The notes: generated from the sequence alone by a model not told the origin. Positions 8,466 through 14,871 are shown, numbered from the stretch's first letter. The stretch is DNA of 17,268 nucleotides from Planctomycetota bacterium (GCA_030637065.1 DAOVVQ010000051.1:1-17268), one strand, 5' to 3'. Numbers and translations are program-made.

Positions 8466-9866
8466 TTATTTTGGTTTGTCGAATGTTTTTGTCAGGCCGA
8501 GTTTTTTTATTTTTCGGTATAGTGTTGCCTCGCTGATCCCGAGTTGTTTGGCGGCCTGGGGGACTGAGTTTGCGGTCAGTGTCAGGGCCTGGCGTATCAG
8601 GCGGTGCTCCATTTCCTCGATGGTCGGCATTAAGCCGGCTTGGTCGGAGTCGTCGGCTGAGTGGGCCATTAGTCGCTTGGCCGGGGTGCTTTGGGATATC
8701 TCGGCTGGGAGCATGTCCGGAGCGATTTCGTGGGCACTGTTGGTGATGACGATCTGGTCTACCAGATTTTCGAGCTGGCGGATGTTTCCGGGCCAGTGGA
8801 AGGCTTCAAGCAGGTTCATTGCCTCGGTGGAGATCGACACAGCGGTCTTTCCATATTTGGCAGCGGCCAGGTCGAGGAAGTATCTTGTCAGCAGGGCGAC
8901 ATCTTCGAATCGCTGTCTTAGCGGGGCGAGGCTTACGCTTACGACGCTGAGGCGGTAGTAGAAGTCTTCGCGCAGTTTGTTCTTTTCGATCTGGAGGTTC
9001 GGCAGGCGATTGGTCGCGGCTACTACGCGAACATTGACGGTTTTCGAGGACTTTGCGCCGACGCGCTGGATCTCATGGTCCTGGAGGAACCGCAGCAGCT
9101 TGGCTTGGACGTCGTAATCCATCTCGCATATTTCATCAAGAAAGAGCGTTCCGCCGTCGGCCTGCTCACAGAAGCCTACGTGCGTGCGGTCGGCGCCCGT
9201 AAAGGCGCCCTTCTCATGGCCGAAGAGTGCGCTTTCGATGAGTTCGTGCGGTATGGCTGGGGCGTTTACCGCTATGAAAGGCCCCGAGGCCCTTTTGCTG
9301 CATTCGTGAATGGCCCGGGCGGCAAGCTCCTTGCCTGTGCCCGTCTCGCCGAGTATCAGCACAGCGGCATCGGTGGGGGCGACGGTTTCGATGAGCCGGT
9401 ACACCTTTCGCATCGGTTCGCTGCGTCCGATCATGCCGTGAAAATCCGTTCGGCGGGCTGCGCTCTCGAAAGCCTTTACCTGCAGCGACAGGCGATTGTG
9501 TTTCACGGCCTTTTCGATCTCGATACGTACGCGGTCAAAGTCGAGCGGCTTGCATATAAAATCGTAGGCACCGTTCTTGATGCTCTTTACCGCCGCTTCT
9601 ACGGTGGCGTTGGCGGTGATCATTATAACGGGCACCGAAGGGAAACTTTCCTTTAGCTGCGTCACCAATACGGTCCCGTCGCTGTCGCCTAAGGCGACGT
9701 CCAGCAGGATCACGGAAGGGATGTCGCGCTCGAGCTTATCGAACATTTGCTTACTGCTTTGCAGGCCGCAGTGGCGATAGCCCCATTGCCGGACGTGGTG
9801 TTCGATGATCGACAGCATGTGCGGATCGTCGTCAACGGTCATGATAACCGGGGCGCGGTTAGCCAT
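8466..9866 (-). CDS. NtrC-family sigma-54-dependent response regulator
   Basis: This 466-residue protein has the full three-part architecture. An N-terminal receiver domain has the acidic pocket D12-D14, phosphoacceptor D56 (VILLDV), T84 and K106. The AAA+ domain has Walker A GETGTGKE at 173-180, the sigma-54 contact loop GAFTGA at 220-225, and Walker B GGTLFLDE at 238-245. A C-terminal Fis-type helix-turn-helix ends in QAAKQLGISEATLYRKIKKLG. When phosphorylated it should activate sigma-54 promoters. A strong ribosome-binding site (GGAGG, 6 nt spacing) precedes the ATG, which overlaps the stop of the HPt gene by 8 nt, so the two are co-expressed. The efflux operon lies directly downstream on the same strand, making metal-responsive control of cusCBA a reasonable inference. 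I saw no sigma-54 promoter in the gap, so the true target may be elsewhere. Confidence 0.93.
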   Translation of the reverse strand: MANRAPVIMTVDDDPHMLSIIEHHVRQWGYRHCGLQSSKQMFDKLERDIPSVILLDVALGDSDGTVLVTQLKESFPSVPVIMITANATVEAAVKSIKNGAYDFICKPLDFDRVRIEIEKAVKHNRLSLQVKAFESAARRTDFHGMIGRSEPMRKVYRLIETVAPTDAAVLILGETGTGKELAARAIHECSKRASGPFIAVNAPAIPHELIESALFGHEKGAFTGADRTHVGFCEQADGGTLFLDEICEMDYDVQAKLLRFLQDHEIQRVGAKSSKTVNVRVVAATNRLPNLQIEKNKLREDFYYRLSVVSVSLAPLRQRFEDVALLTRYFLDLAAAKYGKTAVSISTEAMNLLEAFHWPGNIRQLENLVDQIVITNSAHEIAPDMLPAEISQSTPAKRLMAHSADDSDQAGLMPTIEEMEHRLIRQALTLTANSVPQAAKQLGISEATLYRKIKKLGLTKTFDKPK

Positions 9867-10278
9867 CAGCGGCCTCCGCTAAACCGTCGATCGATGGGAC
9901 GTCAACCGTTAGACCGTCGGCTGATGATGTGTTTGGCGGGTTTTGTGCGGCTGGGCCGGTTTTGATCATGTGTATGACGGCTGTCAGTGTCCGTTCGATG
10001 CCGGAGCGGTCGCGATTTTCGGCAAATTGTTCCAATGCCTTAGCCGCTGTCGCGATATCGTCGAGATGGTATGTCCCAGCCGTGCCCTTGATGCGGTGGG
10101 CGTGTTTTTTTATGGCCGAATAGTCCCGGATCTCCAGTTTTCGGCGAATCTGCTCGAACTGATCCGGCAGGTCCAGGAGGTATTCCGCGGTCAGTTCAGC
10201 CCACCCCTGGCGATGGTTGAGAGTGGTGGGAGATGGCGTTTTTTGCGCAGAATCAAGGTTTTTGCCGTCATTTTCCAT
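9859..10278 (-). CDS. Stand-alone HPt phosphotransfer protein
   Basis: This 139-residue protein has a single recognisable histidine phosphotransfer domain. The signature HAHRIKGTAGTYHL contains the likely phosphoaccepting histidine H61, followed by K64-G65. The surrounding helices (YLLDLPDQFEQIRRKLEIRD and DIATAAKALEQFAENRDR) fit the four-helix bundle. HPt proteins relay phosphate between a hybrid histidine kinase and a response regulator. Here the partner regulator is the next gene, overlapping by 8 nt. No kinase is encoded in this window, so the phosphate donor must come from elsewhere. AGGGAG lies about 11 nt before the ATG, and a good promoter sits about 75-100 bases upstream. The tails of about 25 residues at each end look disordered and are unassigned. 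Confidence 0.85.
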   Translation of the reverse strand: MENDGKNLDSAQKTPSPTTLNHRQGWAELTAEYLLDLPDQFEQIRRKLEIRDYSAIKKHAHRIKGTAGTYHLDDIATAAKALEQFAENRDRSGIERTLTAVIHMIKTGPAAQNPPNTSSADGLTVDVPSIDGLAEAADG

Positions 10279-10350
10279 TTGCCGTAACGCTCCCTGGTAA
10301 AGCTATTTTGTCCGGCTTTCTCTAAGCTGCCGGTCCGGAATGATAAGACC

Positions 10351-10379
10351 AGTGTATTGCAGATGAGCGCTTTTGTCAA
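10351..10379 (-). promoter_or_regulatory. Sigma-70-type promoter of the HPt/response-regulator operon
   Basis: On the minus strand a perfect -35 TTGACA (10379-10374) is followed after 17 bases by TACACT (10356-10351), four of six matches to the -10 consensus. Transcription would begin near 10344, giving a leader of about 65 nt to the HPt start. Known from general promoter structure; seen directly in the sequence but not tested. Confidence 0.55.
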
Positions 10380-10513
10380 GCTGTGTCCGGTTTTCTGAAA
10401 TGAACGCCAGAGCGATGATGAGGGTCCTGTGCATACGTCCATCGTAGCGACCATCCACTTCATTCGCTTCGCTCGTTCAGTGGCTGCCACCCGCCGTTGC
10501 TTTTGTCAAGCTG
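10369..10513. repeat. 15-bp direct repeat flanking a 115-bp segment
   Basis: The sequence GCTTTTGTCAAGCTG occurs at 10369-10383 and again at 10499-10513, exactly 130 bases apart. The first copy contains the -35 box of the HPt operon promoter. The second copy has no matching -10 box. The intervening segment holds no gene. It includes a GTGGC/GCCAC inverted repeat (10480-10490) and a low-complexity CGCTTCGCTCG run. It may be an inserted element with target duplication, or a tandem duplication that later diverged. Confidence 0.5.
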
Positions 10514-10515
10514 AT

Positions 10516-10546
10516 CGAATTAAATGTACCGGGTACATTTAATTCG
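10516..10546. repeat. Palindromic repeat, copy 1
   Basis: A perfect inverted repeat with 15-base arms around a single central G at 10531. The core arms are AATTAAATGTACC and its complement, shared with copies at 11261 and 11977. In this copy the symmetry extends outwards by CG/CG. It lies 28 bases downstream of the stop of the secreted-protein gene. There is no T-run, so it is not a typical intrinsic terminator. Confidence 0.9.
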
Positions 10547-10573
10547 CCCTATGGAAATAGTCAGGCATTAAGT

Positions 10574-11014
10574 TTACCAATGGTATCCGTGATGATGATA
10601 CCAATAGGTGTGACCATAACACTCCGCCATAGCGTAAAGTAATGCTACCCCGGTAACAACAGCGACCTCCACAGCCACCTCGGCGGTATCGCATACAAAT
10701 ACTCCGACATCTTCATAAAATTCCCCCAACCCGATAGCAGTCTTATCGACGGCCTGGCCGATGCCGCTCATGGTTCCGTCGATGGCCTTGCCTATACCGT
10801 TCATGGTCCCGTCGATGGCCTTGCCGAGACCGTCGACAGTTCCGCCCAGGGACTGCCCGACGCCTTTTACAGCCCCATCAAGTAACCCGGTGATACCTTT
10901 GAAGGTGTTGTCTAAGGACAGTTGGGGCGTTTCAGAACCAACTACAGCGGCCTCTGTGACATTAAATAGAAGACAGAACAGGGCGACTAACAGGACACTC
11001 TTTGATCTACGCAT
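10574..11014 (-). CDS. Secreted small protein with five 11-residue repeats and a His/Tyr-rich tail
   Basis: This 146-residue protein is not one I recognise. Residues 1-23 form a signal peptide (MRRSKSVLLVALFCLLFNVTEA). Residues 43-97 are five tandem 11-residue units, the best pair being KAIDGTMNGIG and KAIDGTMSGIG. Each unit ends G-[VLI]-G and looks like an amphipathic helix of 11-mer periodicity, as in lipid- or surface-associated repeat proteins. A hydrophobic stretch (about 118-133) follows, then the tail YGHTYWYHHHGYHW, which could bind metal. The ATG has a good ribosome-binding site (AGGGGA, about 6 nt) and its own promoter. The gene sits between palindrome copies 1 and 2. The function is unknown; a cell-envelope protein or metal binder is a guess. 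Confidence 0.75.
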   Translation of the reverse strand: MRRSKSVLLVALFCLLFNVTEAAVVGSETPQLSLDNTFKGITGLLDGAVKGVGQSLGGTVDGLGKAIDGTMNGIGKAIDGTMSGIGQAVDKTAIGLGEFYEDVGVFVCDTAEVAVEVAVVTGVALLYAMAECYGHTYWYHHHGYHW

Positions 11015-11055
11015 GACTTTCCCCTAAACTAAAATTATATTCCAACAACTATAAT

Positions 11056-11083
11056 ATCATATATCGTCCAGAAAGGATGTCAA
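11056..11083 (-). promoter_or_regulatory. Sigma-70-type promoter of the secreted-protein gene
   Basis: On the minus strand TTGACA (11083-11078) is followed after 16 bases by TATGAT (11061-11056), five of six matches to the -10 consensus. The expected start of transcription is near 11049, about 35 nt before the ATG at 11014. Confidence 0.6.
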
Positions 11084-11200
11084 GCAGAAGAATTTATAGC
11101 GTATTTTTTAGAAAAATCATGCCTTTTCCCCGTAAAGCGAAACACCGACCGTTTTCCTCCTGATTTCATGTTTCAGCTAACCTGGCAGGAGTGTGACAAC

Positions 11201-11225
11201 TTGAAATCACAAATTGTGATTTCAA
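11201..11225. repeat. 25-bp perfect palindrome, unrelated to the three-copy repeat
   Basis: Arms TTGAAATCACAA (11201-11212) and TTGTGATTTCAA (11214-11225) are perfect complements around one A. The 12-1-12 layout is like that of the 13-1-13 repeat found 35 bases downstream, but the sequence differs. It lies upstream of the secreted-protein promoter and downstream of the 11385-11831 gene. It could be a hairpin terminator without a T-run, a protein-binding site, or another dispersed palindromic element. Confidence 0.8.
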
Positions 11226-11257
11226 CTCGGGGCAGCATGCGCCGATCTCGTCCATAG

Positions 11258-11289
11258 GAGAATTAAATGTACCAGGTACATTTAATTTG
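11258..11289. repeat. Palindromic repeat, copy 2, with flanks shared by copy 3
   Basis: Perfect 13-base arms (11261-11273 and 11275-11287) surround a central A. The identity with copy 3 extends beyond the palindrome, by GAG on the left and TG on the right. This makes a 32-bp direct repeat (11258-11289 and 11974-12005) that differs only at the central base. It lies about 100 bases beyond the 3' end of the AT-rich orphan gene. Confidence 0.9.
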
Positions 11290-11384
11290 CTCGGTTAAAA
11301 TTACTTACCATGAAGGGCATGAAGTTATTTAAGGTTCAAACAATCACCAGACCCAAAAATAATTCTCTGGCATCTTATTCTCTT

Positions 11385-11831
11385 TTAGTTCTCCTGCCCA
11401 ATTTTGTGGTGTGATTTCGATATTTCCTTTTCCATGATCTCTATCAATTCAATGAATAGACGTGCCTTGTCAGAATTGTTCTCATCACCAAGATTGTAAA
11501 GGACAGGACAGTCAAGCACACTTTCGCTATATTTACCCCATCTCCTAAGAACCCCATAGTGTACACCTGATGTGCCGTTTGTTGGCTCTCTTGAGACATC
11601 ATCAATAGGCAAGACTGAAAACCCATCAAGTATTTCAAGGCATCGGCATAAGTCTTTATCAGGAATGACCCCTTCTACGATAGCCCATAAGCGTTTATCG
11701 GGATTTGGAGAGTCAAAACGGATTTCACCATAGAAAGAACCATCAGTTTTAATTCTACGGATATGCCAAGCGATTTTTTCAGATTCCTTCGGGCCACCAT
11801 TTCTCCACAACACCGAATATGTATATTCCAT
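11385..11831 (-). CDS. Hypothetical soluble protein, AT-rich orphan
   Basis: I do not recognise this 148-residue protein. It has no signal peptide or membrane segment. It begins MEYTYSVLWRNGGPKESEKI, contains two short strand-rich stretches (GSFYGEIRFDSP and RLWAIVEGVIP), and ends in a charged helix with two histidines (IMEKEISKSHHKIGQEN). It is visibly more AT-rich than the operons on either side, suggesting recent acquisition. The frame runs upstream to an ATG at 11864. I chose 11831 because AGGAG lies 5 nt before it. It has its own promoter and is enclosed by the 32-bp direct repeats, like a cassette. An accessory cargo or immunity-type role is possible, but nothing in the sequence proves it. 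Confidence 0.7.
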   Translation of the reverse strand: MEYTYSVLWRNGGPKESEKIAWHIRRIKTDGSFYGEIRFDSPNPDKRLWAIVEGVIPDKDLCRCLEILDGFSVLPIDDVSREPTNGTSGVHYGVLRRWGKYSESVLDCPVLYNLGDENNSDKARLFIELIEIMEKEISKSHHKIGQEN

Positions 11832-11929
11832 ACTATCTCCTAAGTCGGTGGCAACAAAAAACAAAAGTTAAGCTGACATTTCCCATTTACACAGTTAAAA
11901 AGCATACTTTTCTCCGTACGACAGCAACA

Positions 11930-11958
11930 ATCCTATGTAATCCTCCTTGAACTGTCAA
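11930..11958 (-). promoter_or_regulatory. Sigma-70-type promoter of the orphan gene
   Basis: On the minus strand a perfect TTGACA (11958-11953) and TAGGAT (11935-11930, four of six) are separated by 17 bases. The leader to the ATG at 11831 would be about 90 nt. The promoter lies just inside palindrome copy 3, so the gene carries its own expression signal within the repeat-bounded segment. Confidence 0.55.
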
Positions 11959-11973
11959 GGGAGCACTACGGGT

Positions 11974-12005
11974 GAGAATTAAATGTACCGGGTACATTTA
12001 ATTTG
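11974..12005. repeat. Palindromic repeat, copy 3, overlapping the end of maf
   Basis: Perfect 13-base arms (11977-11989 and 11991-12003) surround a central G, with the same GAG/TG flanks as copy 2. The right arm runs into the maf coding sequence. The last maf codon AAT and the stop TAA (12000-11998) are both part of the palindrome, so the repeat probably arrived at or near the original end of maf and now provides its stop. Confidence 0.9.
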
Positions 12006-12597
12006 ACTCGATTGTTTTTAGTAGCTTTTCTATGAGTTCCATTGGGAGGCCTATTACGTTTGTGAAGGAGCCTTTTATTTGTTCTACGAATTCGTCTCCT
12101 GTTTCCTGTATTCCGTAGGCTCCGGCTTTGCCCTGCCAGCCGTTTCCTTCTATGTGATCTGCTATCTGTTGTTCGGTTAGTTTTTTCGGGTAGACGGTTG
12201 TTGTCGCTGCTTCGACGATTTTTAGCCCGGTGTCGATCTTGACGAACGCTACGCCTGTAATTACCTTGTGCGGTGCGCTGAAGAGCAGGCGGGTGATCTG
12301 TTCGGCGTGGTCGGCGTCGTCGGGTTTGCCGATGATCTGTCCGTCAAAGTCCACTACGGTATCTGCGCCTAAGACGAGGGCGGATGGGTTTTTCCCGGCG
12401 ACATCGGTTGCCTTGGCTAAGGCTAATTGCTTCGTGTGCTCTATCGAACCGATGCCGACGGCAGCAAAGGCCGACTCGTCGACATTCGAGACGATTATCT
12501 TTATCCGGTAGCCTGCACGCTCGAGGAGCAGCTTTCTTCTCGGCGAGGCCGAGGCAAGAATGAATTCTTCAGAGGGTTTTGGCGGGAGAGTGGTCAT
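11998..12597 (-). CDS. maf: Maf-family nucleoside triphosphate pyrophosphatase
   Basis: Maf proteins hydrolyse non-canonical or modified nucleoside triphosphates and were first linked to septum formation. Family motifs are clear: the N-terminal ILASASPRRKLLLERAG, the catalytic GADTVV, IIGKP, and the C-terminal GKAGAYGIQ followed by IKGSFTNVIGLPM. From the ATG at 12597 the product is 199 residues, normal for the family. This ATG overlaps the stop of the preceding gene in an ATGA arrangement, so translation is coupled. An in-frame TTG at 12636 is less likely. The last two residues and stop lie partly in a palindromic repeat. It is the last gene of a minus-strand operon. Confidence 0.93.
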   Translation of the reverse strand: MTTLPPKPSEEFILASASPRRKLLLERAGYRIKIIVSNVDESAFAAVGIGSIEHTKQLALAKATDVAGKNPSALVLGADTVVDFDGQIIGKPDDADHAEQITRLLFSAPHKVITGVAFVKIDTGLKIVEAATTTVYPKKLTEQQIADHIEGNGWQGKAGAYGIQETGDEFVEQIKGSFTNVIGLPMELIEKLLKTIESN

Positions 12598-13679
12598 GGC
12601 TGCTGGAGGCGAATGTGGTATACGAGTTTTTTGCAAAAGGCCAGGTACTGCTTTTCGAGTGTGGCCATGTCGCTATCGATGTAAAGCGAGAAGAGCCTCG
12701 GAGATACGAACCGGTTGAAGTTTACGGTCATCGGGATGTTGCGGTCGGATGCGATCCTTTTCAGCGTATCGTCGAGCGGCCAGTTGCCTCTGAGGGCCGC
12801 GAGAAGCAGGTTGTGATAATTGGCGAGTCTTCTGCCGTAGTTGTCCTCTCTGAGGAAACGTACGAGCGCGTATGACTGGGCGTAAAACGCCATCACGGCG
12901 TCGGTGTCGGATCCCGAGACGACCTGGCCGGGATTTAGGCCGATGAGGGAAGGCAGCGGGATCATGTTACCCTCGAGTATTGTCTTTCTAAGGGCTCCGA
13001 GTCGCCCGAGGTTCTGGCCCGGATCGAAGTGGAAGACGCCGCGGTCATATCGGCAGGTCTCGAACAGCGTCGAGATGCCCTCATCGAGCCAGCTTGGCAG
13101 GCGGAAGGTAAAGTGCCGGCTGTTGAACTGGTGCCATCCTTCGTGGCCGAGGACCGCGAACGTTCTGGTCCTTCCGATATTGTAGGCGACGCATCTGCCG
13201 TTGAGGTAGTAGGCGCCCTTTTGGATCTTCAGGTATACCGGCCAGTTACGGGGGACGAAGGTTTTGGTGAAATCTTCCCACTGGCTGCGAGTGGCGAAGA
13301 GGTATGTGTCAAAGGCCGTCTGGGTCTCGATCGGTTCGGGCAGTTGGTTTTGATACGCGCGATGGGCCGATTCCATGAAGCTGGGCAGTTGCCTGAGCAT
13401 CAGAGGATCCAGCAGCGTCGTGTATATGCGGTAGTGTCTGGTTTTGATGATAATGCCCGGCCCGTACTGGTTTTGCCATGTTTCGGTTGCCTGTACGGAC
13501 GGGACGTCCTTTAGGTATTGGGCCATTCCCTCGGGTGTCAGCAGGTCGGCGTTGCCGTTTTGGCGGATGCGTTTGCTGCCCGCCAGGCAGCCGCAAAGCA
13601 CCATCAGGGCGATGGATATTACGAATATGCCTGCTTTCGCGGCCAATTTTCGGTTGAAGGTTTGCTTATATCCGCTCAA
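12594..13679 (-). CDS. Lipoprotein with HExxH peptidase-MA-like (gluzincin) domain
   Basis: The product is probably an exported lipoprotein: YKQTFNRKLAAKAGIFVISIALMVLCGC ends in a likely lipobox LCGC, although I note only the last 10 or so residues matter for lipidation. The central motif GHEGWHQF is a zinc-metallopeptidase HExxH. About 20 residues on, LPSWLDEGISTLFE provides the downstream glutamate expected of gluzincins such as peptidase MA / DUF1570-like proteins. Neither activity nor substrate can be deduced. The frame is open to 13871, but that would overlap AMMECR1 almost completely at its 3' end. I chose a TTG at 13679 because GGAG lies 6 nt before it, giving 361 residues and a sensible signal peptide. 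It overlaps the AMMECR1 stop by 14 nt and ends in an ATGA overlap with maf. Confidence 0.75.
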   Translation of the reverse strand: MSGYKQTFNRKLAAKAGIFVISIALMVLCGCLAGSKRIRQNGNADLLTPEGMAQYLKDVPSVQATETWQNQYGPGIIIKTRHYRIYTTLLDPLMLRQLPSFMESAHRAYQNQLPEPIETQTAFDTYLFATRSQWEDFTKTFVPRNWPVYLKIQKGAYYLNGRCVAYNIGRTRTFAVLGHEGWHQFNSRHFTFRLPSWLDEGISTLFETCRYDRGVFHFDPGQNLGRLGALRKTILEGNMIPLPSLIGLNPGQVVSGSDTDAVMAFYAQSYALVRFLREDNYGRRLANYHNLLLAALRGNWPLDDTLKRIASDRNIPMTVNFNRFVSPRLFSLYIDSDMATLEKQYLAFCKKLVYHIRLQQP

Positions 13680-14226
13680 AAGGCTCTCCAAAGACGTCGG
13701 CTGAGAAGAGATACACTTTGGCCTTGCCGGTTTCCCAGGCGTCAGCGGCCAGTCCCGCTTTGTGGGCACAACAGTACGAAAGAAACTCTCGCGCGTCCCA
13801 GCCGGTTTCCGTCGCGACCTGGGGCAGAAAGCACCCGGAAGTTCGCCCGTCGGTGATGTAGATCCCGTCAATGCCGAGCCGCAGATTCAGGGGGTCGTCG
13901 GTTTCTTTCATCGGGGAGAGTACCGATATCTCGATGTCGAGGTCCTTTAGTTCGCCCGGTCTGATCGGGTCGGCGAGGAACCTTGGGTCGTGTGAGGCCG
14001 AGGAAACGGCCATTTCGGCGATAAGTTTGATCAGCGGCTTGTCAGTGGTGAACTGGCCGATGCAGCCTCTCAGGTCGCCTTTGTTTTTTAAGGTTACGAA
14101 ACATCCCTGCTGGGCGTTTAGTTCGGGATCGTCGGAATCGGCGATTCCAACGGGACGGTTGTTTACAACGGCCTCGACGGTGTCGCGCGCGACCTTCAAA
14201 AGGATTTGCTTCTGACTTTGATCCAT
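13666..14226 (-). CDS. AMMECR1-domain protein (AmmeMemoRadiSam protein A type)
   Basis: This 186-residue protein carries the near-invariant AMMECR1 signature LRGCIG (in GDLRGCIGQF). The other conserved elements are QQGCFVTLKNKG, SHDPRF, LDIEISVLSP and GCFLPQVATETGWDAREFLSYCCAHKAG region. The family is widespread in bacteria, archaea and eukaryotes. In bacteria it is often encoded with a Memo-like protein and a radical-SAM enzyme, thought to act together in an unknown redox or modification step. Neither partner is in this window. The gene lies 9 nt after the membrane-protein gene and overlaps the lipoprotein gene downstream, so it is part of one operon. Confidence 0.92.
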   Translation of the reverse strand: MDQSQKQILLKVARDTVEAVVNNRPVGIADSDDPELNAQQGCFVTLKNKGDLRGCIGQFTTDKPLIKLIAEMAVSSASHDPRFLADPIRPGELKDLDIEISVLSPMKETDDPLNLRLGIDGIYITDGRTSGCFLPQVATETGWDAREFLSYCCAHKAGLAADAWETGKAKVYLFSADVFGEPFERI

Positions 14227-14235
14227 AGCTCCGTT

Positions 14236-14871
14236 CTATCCCGCAAAAAGATTTCCGAGCTTCTTCATGGCAAAGACTATCAGTGCAAGAAGTATTACAA
14301 CGAGAATTGTCGCAAGATTGAAGTACTTTTCAATGAGTTTTCTGGCTTTTTCGCCGAGGAAGTAGAACAGCAGGGCCTCCCCACCAAATCTCATTGTGCG
14401 AAAGATGATGCTTATCAGGACAAATTTCTTTATGGAGACACCAGCCATTCCACCGACCCAACTGAACAACATATATGGCACGGGTGTCAGAGCGGAGATT
14501 GCGATTGCCCAGAAGTCATACTTCTGGTATAGCTGTAAAGCAAGGTCTACCTTTGGCCCGAGATGCACCTTATCGAAAACAGCGATTACGTTTTCGCCCC
14601 CTATGGCGATACCAAGTGTGAAAGCAATTGTCCCCCCGAGCACAGAGAACAACGAGCAGGTCAGGCCATAGCGGAGGGCACTTTTTGGCTTACCGAGGCA
14701 CATTGCAATAACAAGGACGTCAACAGGTATGGGGACACAGACCGGTTCCGTAACAGCCAGCAGAATCAGAGCCAGAAAGCCAAATCGCGTGTCAGCCCAA
14801 TGTATAACCCAGTTGTAGAGTCGCCTATGCCAGTGCCACCAGGGCAGTTTTTTGGTTTCGGTGTTTTGCAT
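14236..14871 (-). CDS. YqaA/DedA-like VTT-domain membrane protein
   Basis: This 211-residue integral membrane protein resembles the SNARE-associated/VTT (DedA, YqaA) superfamily, which is linked to lipid scrambling or undecaprenyl-phosphate transport. Conserved signs are PVCVPIPVDVLVIAMCLG near the first re-entrant region and ALTPVPYMLFSWVGGMAG followed by FRTMRFGGEALLFYFLG. The last region has the phenylalanine, arginine and glycine pattern of YqaA proteins. A C-terminal helix (ATILVVILLALIVFAM) precedes a basic end. The frame continues upstream to 15018, but that would run into ispE on the other strand. The ATG at 14871 has AGGG 5 nt upstream and a good promoter. It is the first gene of the operon leading to AMMECR1, the lipoprotein and maf. 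Confidence 0.85.
   Translation of the reverse strand: MQNTETKKLPWWHWHRRLYNWVIHWADTRFGFLALILLAVTEPVCVPIPVDVLVIAMCLGKPKSALRYGLTCSLFSVLGGTIAFTLGIAIGGENVIAVFDKVHLGPKVDLALQLYQKYDFWAIAISALTPVPYMLFSWVGGMAGVSIKKFVLISIIFRTMRFGGEALLFYFLGEKARKLIEKYFNLATILVVILLALIVFAMKKLGNLFAG

Larger units (their letters stand above)
11015..11384. other. Intergenic region with promoter and two palindromes
   Basis: No gene is apparent in these 370 bases. They contain the promoter of the secreted-protein gene (11056-11083), a 25-bp palindrome (11201-11225) and palindromic repeat copy 2 (11261-11287), each listed separately. The remainder is AT-rich with no supported coding sequence on either strand. Confidence 0.7.

Noticed and set aside
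10191..10490. Minus-strand frame of 99 codons upstream of the HPt gene
   Set aside because: It overlaps the HPt gene in another frame, spans the HPt promoter and the 15-bp repeat, and resembles no family.
11977..12003. Integron attC-type site
   Set aside because: The repeat is a short perfect palindrome without the bulged bases and conserved R boxes of attC, and no integrase is visible; cassette behaviour is only a hypothesis.
12598..12636. Longer maf starting at an in-frame TTG (12636)
   Set aside because: The ATG at 12597 forms an ATGA overlap with the upstream gene and gives the usual Maf N-terminus.
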